A stretch of DNA of 64,000 bases from Arenibacterium halophilum (GTDB taxonomy: Bacteria; Pseudomonadota; Alphaproteobacteria; Rhodobacterales; Rhodobacteraceae). The stretch spans positions 1 through 64,000 of the forward strand of contig NZ_VCPC01000001.1 of the NCBI RefSeq assembly GCF_005938225.1. Direction: 5' to 3'. The first letter of the stretch is position 1. The number at the start of each line of letters is the position of its first letter. Under the pieces are notes generated by a model. That model searched no databases. It saw nothing but the letters and a program-made list of their open reading frames with translations, and had not been told where the DNA came from. Position numbers and translations under genes: made by a program. Of the stretch, positions 33,770 to 42,673 are shown one piece after another.

Positions 33770-34306
33770 TTTGCGCTGCCTCTTTCTCAGCAATTCCCAA
33801 AAGGCGCCCGGTACGCCGGACTGCCCTGCCCCGTCATGCGGGATGCGCCGCGTGCGGAATGGCAAAGCCGGATCGTTCCCCGGATCAGGGGTGTTGGCCT
33901 GTGGCCAATGTCGATGTTACGCTTGTCCGTCCCGTACTGGTTCGCGCCGCTTCTGGTTTCACACCAGATATTGTGGCTATCGAACCGGCTCCCACAATCT
34001 GGCGTAGATTGGCATATGTGGTCAACTGCGTTTTTCGGCAAATCCGGATTCTTTTCACTTGACGGAAACCTGCCCCCAGCGCCCCTCGGGATACCCACGA
34101 TTCCTCCACATGCTCATGCACAGCCACAGGGGTGCGACATCGCTGCGACCCGTCCAGAATTGTCGTGAATTCACCGGCGTTTGGCTCTAGTCTGGCGATC
34201 AGCGAAACGGCGAAGCCCCAACGCAGGCCCCGCGCGTCCGGGTGCCCGCCACGATCCGCGCCGCGGTGTTGCGCAAATGTGCCGCCCTATGCAGGAGCCT
34301 GATCCG
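33770..34306. other. Divergent region nrdJ / lipoprotein
   Basis: About 540 bases with no convincing gene. It contains the NrdR boxes at 33961-34007 and, further right, a GC-rich part before the lipoprotein start. I looked for a cobalamin riboswitch and saw no B12-box. Confidence 0.5.
33961..34007 (-). promoter_or_regulatory. Tandem NrdR boxes upstream of nrdJ
   Basis: On the minus strand a first box CTACGCCAGATTGTGG (33992-34007) and a second CCACAATATCTGGTGT (33961-33976) lie exactly 31 bases apart (three helical turns). This is the tandem arrangement of the NrdR repressor, whose consensus is ACACWATATATWGTGT. The second box fits better than the first. They should lower nrdJ transcription when dATP is high. 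Confidence 0.6.
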
Positions 34307-34738
34307 ATGAGAGCGATTGCCACAGTTTTGATCATGTGGCTTGTGGGGTGCGCGCCACAAGATATGGGTGAGCCCCGTCATAGCGCCCGGTTCGATTCCT
34401 ATCCCGACCTTCTGTTCTCGGCGATGGAATCGGTTTGTCAGGAACCCGCCGACACCTTCCGCCGCTATGGGCGCGACGATGTCGAGTGCCGGTCGTTCCT
34501 GCCGCCGGGGCCGACCGCCTCGATCATCGTGCAATACGATGGCACGGTCGACGATCTGCCCCAGTTGGTGATGCGGGTGCGCAGCCGCCACGACGATCCG
34601 GGATACGTGGTGGACTTCGACACCTACCTGTATGTGCCGCGCCGGGCGCAGGCGCCGGTGCGGGTGGTGCATCGCTCTCCCCAGATCACCAGCCGCATCA
34701 ACCGGCTGCTGCAAAGCGCGGGCGGGCGACCGAATTAG
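34307..34738 (+). CDS. Small lipoprotein, unknown function
   Basis: A 143-residue protein with a lipoprotein signal: MRAIATVLIMWLVGC, the LVGC lipobox placing the lipid-bearing Cys at 15. The mature part is acidic, with a pattern of strands (SIIVQYDGTVDDLPQLVMRV, VDFDTYLYVP). Two Cys remain (VCQEP, VECRS). ATG 34307 has AGGAG 9 bases upstream, and rejects the long upstream frame. No known domain. Likely inner or outer membrane lipoprotein. Confidence 0.7.
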   Translation: MRAIATVLIMWLVGCAPQDMGEPRHSARFDSYPDLLFSAMESVCQEPADTFRRYGRDDVECRSFLPPGPTASIIVQYDGTVDDLPQLVMRVRSRHDDPGYVVDFDTYLYVPRRAQAPVRVVHRSPQITSRINRLLQSAGGRPN

Positions 34739-34796
34739 GGGGCTCTGCCCCCATCCGCATTGCGGATTCCCCCGGAGTATTTCGAGAATAATGAAA
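34738..34796 (+). repeat. Hairpin plus intergenic repeat, GAGTATTT type
   Basis: A perfect hairpin GGGGGCTCTGCCCCC (34738-34752) and a second inverted repeat (CCGCA/TGCGG) are followed by GAGTATTTCGAGAATAATG and AAA (34775-34796). It starts at the lipoprotein stop and may act as terminator for both convergent genes. Confidence 0.6.
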
Positions 34797-34803
34797 GCGG
34801 CAC

Positions 34804-36537
34804 TTATTCAGGCAGCGCCGGGCGCGTTGTGAAGGCGGCGTCGATATGGCCGATCACCCGGGTCCAGGCCTGAAACAGCACCAGCTGACCGGCGTCCTCA
34901 ATATATTCCACATTGTAATGCGGCAGCTCCGTGAGGTGTTCGCGGATCAGGGCGTGCGGCGCGATTTTGTCTTCGACGCCAAGCAGCGCCGACACCGGCA
35001 CGCGGCCCTGAAGCGCGGCGATGGTTTCGCTCCAGTCCGATACCGCAAGGTAGCCGTCCTTGATAAAGGCGTCGCCCCCCTGCGCGATGGCATGGCGCAG
35101 ACCTTCCGCCATAAGGTCGAGGCAGCCGACCCTTTCGCAGTAGGCCAGATCGACTGGCGAGGCGCCGAGGTGGCGCTGCATCATCCGGTGGGCACCCAGG
35201 AAATCGACTGACGCAATGGCGGCGCGGGTCAGGAAGCGGATCGCGGTGCGCGACCGTTGATAGGTCCGGGCGAAGGCGCGCGACATCGTGGACATGCCCG
35301 CGATCAGATCGTCGGTGACGATGCCGCTGTAACCGGCGTTCAGCACGCCAGCGCAGCGATCCGGAAACCGGTCGGCAAAGTTCACCGCGATGCCAACCGC
35401 CGAGAGATTGCCAATCACGAAGACGCGGTTCAACGAGAGCGTGTCGATGAAGGCCAGCAAGTCGCGGCAGGATTGGCGCACCAGTTCGATTCCCTCGGCC
35501 GGGATGGTATCGGTCTTGCCAAATCCCGGGCGCGAGGGGGCGAGGATGCGCAGGCCGTGGCGGCGGGCTTCTGCCTTGACAGGTTCGGGAAGATCGGGCC
35601 CCGCCATCATCCCGTGCAGATACAGCACCGGGCGCCCGTCGCGGGCACCGAATTCGCGATAGCTGATCATGCGGCCGCTGGGCAGGATCAGGCGCGATTC
35701 GCGGGGCTCGGGCGCGGCCGCCGCCGGGTAGAGCGCCTGTGACACGATATTGAGACTTTGTACCTGGCTGATCAGGAACACGCTGGAGCGCACCAGATCG
35801 GCCTGGGTCGGGCTGTTGGATTTTTCAAGCAACCCGCGGATATGGGCACGGATCGTGTTGATCGACACCTTACGCAGCCCGGCGATCTCTTCTGCCTTGC
35901 GCCCCTGGGCCAGCAGGATCAGCACCTGGGTTTCGGCCTGGGTCAGCCCGTATTTCTCGGCGATCATGGCCCAGACATCATTGGTTTCGCTGATATCGCT
36001 GAAGATCACCAGAAAGCTGCGCTGTGCGCTGACATCACCCCCGAAGGTCGCTGGCAGCCGGGTTACGATGGCGGTCGTCGCATCCGGCGTCTGGGCAAAG
36101 GCCACCGTCTGGCCGTCGGGCCAATTGGCGACCTGATCGCCCAACTCACTGTTGGCCAGCAGCTCCAGCGGATCGCCTTCGCCCAGTTGGGCGCGCAACC
36201 TGCTGTTGATGTGCAGCACATTGCGCTGCGCGCCGCAGATCAGCGCAGGCATCGAAAAAGATTCAAGCAGTCGCTTGGCGCGATCGGTGTCGCGTTGGAT
36301 ACGGCCGATCCGATCAAAGATCTGCAGAGCACTGTTCAGGTGACCGGCAAATTCCGTGGTGTCCCCGACCTGATCGGCCACGATATGCGAAGTTAGGCAT
36401 TGCTCCCACAGCTCGATCAGATCGTGGAACTTTTCGGGTTCGGCGATAGTGGCGTAGGTTAATTGTACCAACTCGGCGAACAGCGCCTGCCCATCACCGG
36501 GCACCGGAGCCTGTGTGCCAGAATTTTCAGGCTCCAT
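34804..36537 (-). CDS. LuxR-type DNA-binding regulator fused to alpha/beta hydrolase
   Basis: A 577-residue protein with an unusual order. Residues about 75-190 form a PAS-like sensor (SALQIFDRIGRIQRDTDRAK, SMPALICGAQRNVLHINSRL); about 200-265 a LuxR/GerE helix-turn-helix (YGLTQAETQVLILLAQGRKA, IAGLRKVSINTIRAHIRGLL); about 305-570 an alpha/beta hydrolase with HGMMAGP (oxyanion), VFVIGNLSAVGIAVNF (nucleophile Ser in GNLSAVG), LLGVEDKIAPH (Asp). The expected last His, at IEDAGQL, is not seen (Gly-Gln), so the hydrolase may be inactive and act as ligand sensor. ATG 36537, with GAGG upstream. Divergent from a RTX gene. Confidence 0.8.
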   Translation of the reverse strand: MEPENSGTQAPVPGDGQALFAELVQLTYATIAEPEKFHDLIELWEQCLTSHIVADQVGDTTEFAGHLNSALQIFDRIGRIQRDTDRAKRLLESFSMPALICGAQRNVLHINSRLRAQLGEGDPLELLANSELGDQVANWPDGQTVAFAQTPDATTAIVTRLPATFGGDVSAQRSFLVIFSDISETNDVWAMIAEKYGLTQAETQVLILLAQGRKAEEIAGLRKVSINTIRAHIRGLLEKSNSPTQADLVRSSVFLISQVQSLNIVSQALYPAAAAPEPRESRLILPSGRMISYREFGARDGRPVLYLHGMMAGPDLPEPVKAEARRHGLRILAPSRPGFGKTDTIPAEGIELVRQSCRDLLAFIDTLSLNRVFVIGNLSAVGIAVNFADRFPDRCAGVLNAGYSGIVTDDLIAGMSTMSRAFARTYQRSRTAIRFLTRAAIASVDFLGAHRMMQRHLGASPVDLAYCERVGCLDLMAEGLRHAIAQGGDAFIKDGYLAVSDWSETIAALQGRVPVSALLGVEDKIAPHALIREHLTELPHYNVEYIEDAGQLVLFQAWTRVIGHIDAAFTTRPALPE

Positions 36538-36720
36538 CTGCCGCCTATCCTCTTGATGTTCCCGCCGAATCCGACCCTGCAACAAGATTACCCGTAAAAA
36601 TCGTTGCGATCCTATCAAAATTGATAATGTCGCAGGCCCCGCGACGGGCAAAAACGTGGCGCGAGGGAGATTTCAAAAGACCAAGACGGTGGGTCCCTCG
36701 GTTTTTATCAGGAGATTATC

Positions 36721-38523
36721 ATGGCTGCTTTTTCACAGCGCGGCGCGGAATTCCGGGTCAACACCTATCAGGCAGATGACCAGCAGACGGCGAACATCGC
36801 CGCAAACCCAGCGACAGGCGGATTTCAGGTTGTATGGCAAAGCGACGGGCAGGATGGATTCCTGTGGGGCGTCTATGGTCAGAATTTCAATGCCACCGGC
36901 CAGAAGGTTGGCGGCGAGATTTCCATTGCCGACCTGACGGACGGCGATCAGGAAAGCCCCGATGTGGCTTTCAACGAAGATGGCAGCGGTATGTGGGTCT
37001 GGCAGTCGACCATGCAGATGGCGCTATCGCCCGATGCCACCACGCCCCCGGTGCCGACGACCTTTCCGGGCGTGAATTATGAAGTGCGATCCAAACTCTT
37101 CGGGTTCGAGGCGACGGGCGCCGGGGAAAATTACATTCCCTACGAAGTTCAGCGCGAGAACAAGCAGAGCAACAGCAACTTCAACGACGACCTGATCGAC
37201 ATTTCGGTGACTTCGCTGGGCGGCGACCGGTTCCTGACCTCGTGGTACAGCAAGGACGAACCGCGCGACGAATATGCCTTTATGGTCGAAAGCGTCGATG
37301 CCAATACCTACCGCACAAATGTCAGCGGCGAAGAACTGTTCGGGATCGCCGAGCCCTTTGGCGGCACGACCTGGGGCGATGCGGCGTTCCTGCGCGAGGT
37401 GACCGACCGCCGGTTTGGATCGCTTGAGGAATATATCGTGGTCTCGGGCCGGTCGGATTCGGCCGATGGCAGCGGCGGCGACATCATCTTTCAGATCTTC
37501 CAGCAGGATCTGACCGACGGCTCGTTCAACTACGACGACCGGCTGAACACCGATTACAGTGGCCGTTTCGTTGTTGACGGTTCAGGCGCCACCGGCAGCG
37601 CGACGCGCCCCCATGTGGCAGTTCTGGAGGACGGCGGCTTTGCCATCACCTGGCAAGAGCGCGACGAACGCGCCGCAAACACGGCCAACTGGAACTTCGA
37701 CACCTATGTTCAGGTGTTCAACGATGATTTCACCCCCCGCGCGGGCAAGATCGTTGTTGATGTCAACAGCGATACCCCGACGCTTCCGGAAATCACCGCG
37801 CTGAAGGACGGCGGTTTTGCCATCACTTGGACCGACAGTTCGGGCCGCAACGACAACGTAATGCTTCAGCGGTTCAGCAAGGACGGCTGGAAGCTGGACG
37901 AGGCGACGATGGTCAACGACAACGCCCCCGGCGAACAGTTCGACGCGGCCCTGACCACGCTGAACAATGGCGACATCGCCCTGACGTGGACCGCCAGCAA
38001 CGGCGACAATGACGGCAATTCCGTCATGGCCAAGGTGATGGGCGTTACAGCCTACGGGCCGAAGAAGGCGCAGCACATCACCGGCACCGACCAGGACGAA
38101 CGCTTTTCGACAAAGGCAAAGGCGGATTACGTTGATGGCGGCGGCGGGCGTGACGTTATCAATGGCGGCGCGGGTAACGACGACCTGCGTGGCGGTGCGG
38201 GCCGCGACAAGATCATCGGCGGTGGCGGCCACGACCGGATCGACGGCGGTGCTGGCAACGATGTGATGACGGGCAAGGTGGGCAACGACATCTTCGTGTT
38301 CTCTGCCGGCAAAGACCGGATCACCGACTTCCGGAACAACAAGGACACCGTGGTCTTCGACCGTGATCTGGGGGCTGGTCAGGACGATCTGACCAAGGCG
38401 GATTTGCGCGAGATGGCCGAAAAGATCGACGGAGGCTTGTTCTTTGATTTCGGCAACCATGAGCTGACGATCATGGGCATCAATTCTTTTGCAAAGCTGT
38501 CCGACGACATCGCCTTTATCTAA
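36721..38523 (+). CDS. Large RTX calcium-binding protein, probably secreted
   Basis: A 600-residue acidic protein. Residues 1-430 are built of repeated strand units with GGFxxxW (GGFQVVWQSDGQDG, GGFAITWQERDERAANTANW, GGFAITWTDSSGRND), like a beta-propeller. From about 462 to 530 lie RTX repeats (DGGGGRDVINGGAGNDDLRG, GGHDRIDGGAGNDVM) and a C-terminal type I secretion domain (NDIFVFSAGKDRITDF). No N-terminal signal. ATG 36721 with AGGAG 7 bases upstream. Divergent from the LuxR-hydrolase fusion with 183 bases between them, a candidate regulator. Confidence 0.8.
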   Translation: MAAFSQRGAEFRVNTYQADDQQTANIAANPATGGFQVVWQSDGQDGFLWGVYGQNFNATGQKVGGEISIADLTDGDQESPDVAFNEDGSGMWVWQSTMQMALSPDATTPPVPTTFPGVNYEVRSKLFGFEATGAGENYIPYEVQRENKQSNSNFNDDLIDISVTSLGGDRFLTSWYSKDEPRDEYAFMVESVDANTYRTNVSGEELFGIAEPFGGTTWGDAAFLREVTDRRFGSLEEYIVVSGRSDSADGSGGDIIFQIFQQDLTDGSFNYDDRLNTDYSGRFVVDGSGATGSATRPHVAVLEDGGFAITWQERDERAANTANWNFDTYVQVFNDDFTPRAGKIVVDVNSDTPTLPEITALKDGGFAITWTDSSGRNDNVMLQRFSKDGWKLDEATMVNDNAPGEQFDAALTTLNNGDIALTWTASNGDNDGNSVMAKVMGVTAYGPKKAQHITGTDQDERFSTKAKADYVDGGGGRDVINGGAGNDDLRGGAGRDKIIGGGGHDRIDGGAGNDVMTGKVGNDIFVFSAGKDRITDFRNNKDTVVFDRDLGAGQDDLTKADLREMAEKIDGGLFFDFGNHELTIMGINSFAKLSDDIAFI

Positions 38524-38572
38524 AAAACAGTTTTCCCCGAATTTTCACTTACCAAAGCATTTAATACCCCAT

Positions 38573-38616
38573 CGGGTCGGCGGCACTGGCAAGAGTGTCG
38601 CCGGCCCGAACCTTTT
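38573..38616 (+). terminator. Rho-independent terminator of the RTX gene
   Basis: A 15-base-pair stem (with two wobble pairs; arms 38573-38587 and 38594-38608) and a six-base loop are followed by AACCTTTTAG. It lies 50 bases beyond the RTX stop. Confidence 0.7.
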
Positions 38617-38706
38617 AGGGGCCGAACTTTTTTGGGCGCGAACCACTTTGAGCACGTGCGACGCAGAGCTCGTCAGCACGCAAATATTTTCTGCGATTGT
38701 GGAAGA

Positions 38707-38783
38707 TGGTCGGGGCGAGAAGATTCGAACTTCCGACCCCCTGTACCCAAAACAGGTGCGCTACCAGGCTGCGCCACGCCCCG
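38707..38783 (-). tRNA. tRNA-Pro (anticodon TGG)
   Basis: The minus strand gives acceptor CGGGGCG pairing with CGCCCCG, anticodon arm CCTGT-TTTGGGT-ACAGG (anticodon TGG, reading CCA and others), T loop GTTCGAATC and encoded CCA. 77 bases. Confidence 0.95.
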
Positions 38784-38827
38784 AACCATGCGCCCCGTCT
38801 AGACTGGTGGTGGCGAATTGAAAAGCC

Positions 38828-39298
38828 CTAACAGGGCCAAACCGGGCCATTGTCGGAAAAAACGGGATGGCGCAGCTGGCTGCCGGGGCCGATGCCATAC
38901 CTCTGGGCCAGCCCGCCGTTGATTTCCAGCACCACAAGGATGTCGTCCCCCCCGTCAATCGGTGTCAGATCGCCCGGGATCGCGTTCGAATGCACCCGCT
39001 GCACCGTGCCCGCGTCGTCGACGAACACCATGTCGAGAGGGATCAGCGTGTTCTTCATCCAGAAGCTGACCGGGCCAGGCGTGTCATAGACAAACAACAT
39101 ACCCGCACCGCGCGGCATTTCCTCTCGGAACATCAGCCCGCGGGCGCGATCCTCTACGGTATCGACGACTTCGACGCTGAAACCTGCACTTCCCCAGTCG
39201 CCACGCAGCTGCACGCGGTCGTCGCGACACGTTTCGGCGTGAAGCCCACCGCCGCAGAGCGCAAGCGCCGCGGCAACAAAAAAACCTGTTAGTTTCAT
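38828..39298 (-). CDS. DUF192 family periplasmic protein
   Basis: A 156-residue protein with a signal peptide (MKLTGFFVAAALALCGGGLHA) and the DUF192 domain: VEVVDTVEDRARGLMFREEM, GMLFVYDTPGPVSFWMKNTL, PLDMVFVDDAGTVQRVH. The family is widespread and of unknown biochemical role. ATG 39298 overlaps the stop of the double cold-shock gene by 4 bases, so both are co-expressed. This pairing is common in Rhodobacterales as far as I know. Confidence 0.85.
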   Translation of the reverse strand: MKLTGFFVAAALALCGGGLHAETCRDDRVQLRGDWGSAGFSVEVVDTVEDRARGLMFREEMPRGAGMLFVYDTPGPVSFWMKNTLIPLDMVFVDDAGTVQRVHSNAIPGDLTPIDGGDDILVVLEINGGLAQRYGIGPGSQLRHPVFSDNGPVWPC

Positions 39299-39831
39299 TG
39301 CTTTTTCTGGGTCAGTTCGTATTCCCAGGCCTGCACTTCGGCCGCCATGCGGCCGCGCTTGCCCTCGATCACTCGCACGGCCAGCGCCTCGCCCGGCTGC
39401 AGATCGGCCAATCCGGACTGGCGCAGAACCTCGATATGTAAAAAGACATCCTCGGGGCGGCCATAGATGTTGGCAAAGCCAAATCCCTTACCCTTGTCGA
39501 ACCATTTTACCCGCGCCGGTTCCAAAGGCGCCTGCGCCAGTAATTCGGGATCAAGATCGGCGAAATCCGTCAATACCGGCGTTTCATCGCGCTCTGGCGG
39601 AGCAATTGAAATGACTTCAACTGCCTGGACACCACGTTCGGTCCGGTGCGTCACCACCTCGACCCTCGATCCATCCGCAACCGAGCTTTGGCCGAAGTTA
39701 CGCAACACGTTGATATGCAATAGGATATCGGGGCCGCCCTCGTCGGATACGACAAAGCCAAAGCCTTTTGTGGGATCAAACCACTTAACCTGCCCACGCA
39801 CGTGATACATGCTGTTCAAATCTTCAGCCAC
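39295..39831 (-). CDS. Double cold-shock domain protein
   Basis: A 178-residue protein with two cold-shock domains joined by an acidic linker. Domain 1 (about 11-77): GQVKWFDPTKGFGFVVSDEG and PDILLHINVLRNFG, with both RNP motifs; domain 2 (about 105-172): ARVKWFDKGKGFGFANIYGR and EDVFLHIEVLRQSG. Such proteins bind single-stranded RNA and melt structure. Start uses GTG 39831; ATG 39810 would also keep both domains. Confidence 0.85.
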   Translation of the reverse strand: MAEDLNSMYHVRGQVKWFDPTKGFGFVVSDEGGPDILLHINVLRNFGQSSVADGSRVEVVTHRTERGVQAVEVISIAPPERDETPVLTDFADLDPELLAQAPLEPARVKWFDKGKGFGFANIYGRPEDVFLHIEVLRQSGLADLQPGEALAVRVIEGKRGRMAAEVQAWEYELTQKKQ

Positions 39832-39954
39832 ACGGCACCCGCAAACGAAAAGATATCCCCATAGTTAACACCGATCTGCGCGACATTGGTAGAGGGTTTC
39901 AAGCGAAATTTAGCGGCGCATTGCAGGTAATTGTAGGCCCGAACATTCGATATG

Positions 39955-40560
39955 TCACGGGTTAAGCCGCTGGATACCCCACGATGCCGTCGGATCGGCA
40001 CGCCGCCAGCGGAACCGGTCGTGCAGACGGAATGCACCGTCTGCCCAGAATTCGATCTCGAGTGGCGTGATCCGAAACCCACCCCAGAACGGCGGGCGCG
40101 CCGGGTTCGGGCCCTTCGTCGCCGTCACCTTTGCCACTTCGGCCATCAGGGTGGCCCGGCTTTTCAGCGGTTGCGATTGCTCCGACGCCCACGCTCCCAG
40201 ACGACTTTGCAAGGATCGCGAGGCGAAATAGGCATCGGCCTTGGCGCCGTCTTCTTTCTCGACCAGACCACGCACCCGGATTTGGCGGCGCAGCGATTTC
40301 CAATGGATCACAAAAGCGGCCTTTCCCGAAGCCGCAAGTTCGGCACCTTTTATGCTGCCATAGTTCGTGTAAAAGACGAAGGCGTCGGGCTCGATGTCTT
40401 TCAACAGCACCATGCGCACATTCGGCAGCCCGTCCGAATCGACCGTCGACAGCGCCATCGCGTTCGGATCGTTCACTTCGCTATCCTGCGCGGCGGCCAG
40501 CCAGTCGCGCGCGATGGCAAAGGGATCGTCACCCGCAAAGATTCCGTCGCGTTCCGCCAT
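39955..40560 (-). CDS. pdxH: Pyridoxamine 5'-phosphate oxidase
   Basis: A 201-residue FMN enzyme that oxidises pyridoxine and pyridoxamine phosphate to pyridoxal phosphate. Signatures: [20 protein letters not shown] (FMN, about 32-51), [31 protein letters not shown], and the C-terminal [17 protein letters not shown] with RLNP at the end. ATG 40560 has AGGAG upstream. Divergent from fabI; the 139-base gap carries both promoters. Confidence 0.95.
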   Translation of the reverse strand: MAERDGIFAGDDPFAIARDWLAAAQDSEVNDPNAMALSTVDSDGLPNVRMVLLKDIEPDAFVFYTNYGSIKGAELAASGKAAFVIHWKSLRRQIRVRGLVEKEDGAKADAYFASRSLQSRLGAWASEQSQPLKSRATLMAEVAKVTATKGPNPARPPFWGGFRITPLEIEFWADGAFRLHDRFRWRRADPTASWGIQRLNP

Positions 40561-40699
40561 GGCTGCTCTCCTGCCGTTCTGGTTTTCGCGCAACGCTAGG
40601 GTGCGCAGCCGACGGGGGCAAGCCCGCGCAGGCTTGAAGCGGACCATCCGATGGCCTAAAGGACCGGCACGTGGGGCAGCAATCAGGGTGGATCGCAGC

Positions 40700-41506
40700 A
40701 TGTCAAACCAGCTTATGACCGGAAAGCGCGGTCTTATCATGGGGCTCGCCAACGACAAGTCGATCGCCTGGGGGATTGCCCGCGCGCTGGCCGATGCCGG
40801 GGCCGAGCTGGCGTTTTCCTACCAGGGGGAGGCGCTGAAAAAGCGGGTCGATCCGCTGGCGGCACAGCTGGGCAGCGATATCGTTCTGCCCTGCGACGTA
40901 TCGGACGAAGCCTCGATCGACACGTTGTTTAGCGAGTTGCAATCGCACTGGGACACGCTGGATTTCGTGGTTCATGCCATCGGCTTCTCCGACAAGAACG
41001 AATTGCGCGGCCGTTATGTCGATACCTCGCGCGCGAACTTCCAGATGAGCATGGATATTTCGGTCTACAGCTTCACCGCCGTGGTGCAGCGCGCCGAGAA
41101 GATGATGACCAAGGGCGGTTCCTGCCTGACGCTGACCTATTACGGCGCCGAGCGCGTAATGCCGCACTACAACGTGATGGGCGTCGCCAAGGCCGCGCTC
41201 GAGGCATCGGTGCGCTACCTTGCCGAGGATCTGGGCAAGGACGGCATCCGCGTGAACGCGATCAGCGCCGGCCCGATCAAGACGCTGGCGGCCAGCGGCA
41301 TCGGCGATTTCCGCTACATCATGAAGTGGAACGAGTACAACTCGCCCCTGCGCCGCAACGTGACCATCGACGATGTCGGCGGCTCGGCGCTCTACCTGCT
41401 GTCCGATCTGGGCGGCGGGGTGACGGGCGAAGTGCTGCATGTCGACGCCGGGTACCACGTTGTCGGGATGAAGGCGGTCGACGCGCCCGATATTACAAAG
41501 GGCTAG
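40700..41506 (+). CDS. fabI: Enoyl-[acyl-carrier-protein] reductase [NADH]
   Basis: A 268-residue short-chain reductase that completes each round of fatty-acid elongation. The NAD site is [20 protein letters not shown] (about 11-30, with the FabI-type G-x5-S-x-A). The catalytic Tyr-x6-Lys is in [15 protein letters not shown], with the first Tyr in LTYYGAERV. The loop [12 protein letters not shown] follows. Triclosan-type contact residues look standard. ATG 40700. Alone after pdxH, divergently. Confidence 0.95.
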   Translation: MSNQLMTGKRGLIMGLANDKSIAWGIARALADAGAELAFSYQGEALKKRVDPLAAQLGSDIVLPCDVSDEASIDTLFSELQSHWDTLDFVVHAIGFSDKNELRGRYVDTSRANFQMSMDISVYSFTAVVQRAEKMMTKGGSCLTLTYYGAERVMPHYNVMGVAKAALEASVRYLAEDLGKDGIRVNAISAGPIKTLAASGIGDFRYIMKWNEYNSPLRRNVTIDDVGGSALYLLSDLGGGVTGEVLHVDAGYHVVGMKAVDAPDITKG

Positions 41507-41538
41507 ATTTTGGTCGCGGCGCACGGTCGGCAGGCGGG

Positions 41539-42054
41539 CTAGTCGTCCTCCAGCACGCTGCGCGCCGCTACTTCGCGCGCCGCCTTTTCGCGGCGCTCGG
41601 TCAGTTCCGCGCCCAATCCATCCAGCCCGCGCGCCATCGCCCAGCGATAATTCGACTGCACGATTGGCCAGATCAGCGGCGACAGTCGCCGTAAACCCGG
41701 CTTGCCGAATTCAAACGCCCAGCGGTTTTCGATGTCGGCAACACCACCATTCTGCCGCAAAATCCATTCCCCGCGGCCGGCTACGTCGCCACGCGCACGG
41801 ATCGTCCAGCGATGGGGCAGATCGGTCTTTGTCACTTCTGACACCCATTTTACGGTGGCCGGCCATTTCAGCTTGGCCCGGAAAGCCGCGCGCCGCCCGA
41901 CGCCGAAATCGTCGCCGCGGGCCAGCGGTGTTACGTCAAGGATGACCCCCTTCCACCACGTCGGAAAACTAAGATCGTCGAACAGTATATCACAGACCTC
42001 TTCGCAGTCCGCGCGCGCCTTCCAATTCGTGTGCAAATTATAGCGCGCCACCAT
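41539..42054 (-). CDS. SRPBCC family protein (polyketide cyclase-like)
   Basis: A 171-residue protein with the SRPBCC pattern: YNLHTNWKARADCEEVCDIL, WWKGVILDVTPL and a long C-terminal helix (SNYRWAMARGLDGLGAEL). Members bind lipids, aromatics or other hydrophobic ligands. Convergent with fabI. ATG 42054 preferred over 42066; no strong ribosome site. Not related to the cargo SRPBCC gene at 535 beyond the fold. Confidence 0.8.
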   Translation of the reverse strand: MVARYNLHTNWKARADCEEVCDILFDDLSFPTWWKGVILDVTPLARGDDFGVGRRAAFRAKLKWPATVKWVSEVTKTDLPHRWTIRARGDVAGRGEWILRQNGGVADIENRWAFEFGKPGLRRLSPLIWPIVQSNYRWAMARGLDGLGAELTERREKAAREVAARSVLEDD

Positions 42055-42162
42055 TTTTCCGATCACTTGATAAATTCGCCCGCCAACCTCAGACAGGTTG
42101 GGGCGCTTCCCTTACAACGCGCCCTGCGCTAATCAGTTGCAAAAATTCTGGAGGGAATGGCG

Positions 42163-42666
42163 ATGACGGACCGTTTGCCGCACGAAAAAGGCTTTCACGT
42201 CAGCTGGGATCAGATCCATCGCGACGCGCGTGCATTGGCATGGCGCCTTGACGGTCGCGGCCCCGATGATGGCGCGTGGCGCGCTGTCGTCGCGATCACC
42301 CGGGGCGGCATGGCACCCGCGATGATCGTCGCGCGCGAACTGGACATCCGCACCGTCGATACGATCAGCGTGAAATCCTATGACCATCAGGACAGGTCCG
42401 AAGCACGCGTTCTGAAATCCCCCGATGCCGACATGATGGGCGACGGCACCGGCATTCTGGTGGTCGACGATCTGGTCGACAGCGGGAAGACGCTGGAGCT
42501 GGTCCGCAGCCTGTATCCAAAGGCGCATTTCGCCACAGTCTATGCCAAGCCCAGCGGAGAGCCGCAGGTCGATACCTTTATCACCGGCGTCAGCCAGGAC
42601 ACCTGGATTTTCTTCCCTTGGGACATGGCCCTGCAATATGTCGAGCCCTATCGCGGCAAAGACTGA
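42163..42666 (+). CDS. gpt: Xanthine-guanine phosphoribosyltransferase
   Basis: A 167-residue purine salvage enzyme. The PRPP site is [17 protein letters not shown] (about 94-110), with [17 protein letters not shown] near 41. The C-terminus [19 protein letters not shown] is the Gpt signature. It makes GMP and XMP from bases and PRPP. ATG 42163 is chosen since GGAGG lies 8 bases upstream; ATG 42157 is too near the ribosome site. Confidence 0.9.
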   Translation: MTDRLPHEKGFHVSWDQIHRDARALAWRLDGRGPDDGAWRAVVAITRGGMAPAMIVARELDIRTVDTISVKSYDHQDRSEARVLKSPDADMMGDGTGILVVDDLVDSGKTLELVRSLYPKAHFATVYAKPSGEPQVDTFITGVSQDTWIFFPWDMALQYVEPYRGKD

Positions 42667-42673
42667 TCCGGCC

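Noticed and set aside
29891-34168. A 1425-codon open frame on the plus strand opposite nrdJ
   Set aside because: It is the antisense shadow of nrdJ; long frames on the opposite strand are common with GC-rich codon use. Its translation has no domains and nrdJ is certain.
33770-34306. Cobalamin riboswitch before nrdJ
   Set aside because: No B12-box like sequence was found; the enzyme uses rather than makes or imports B12, and NrdR boxes explain control better.
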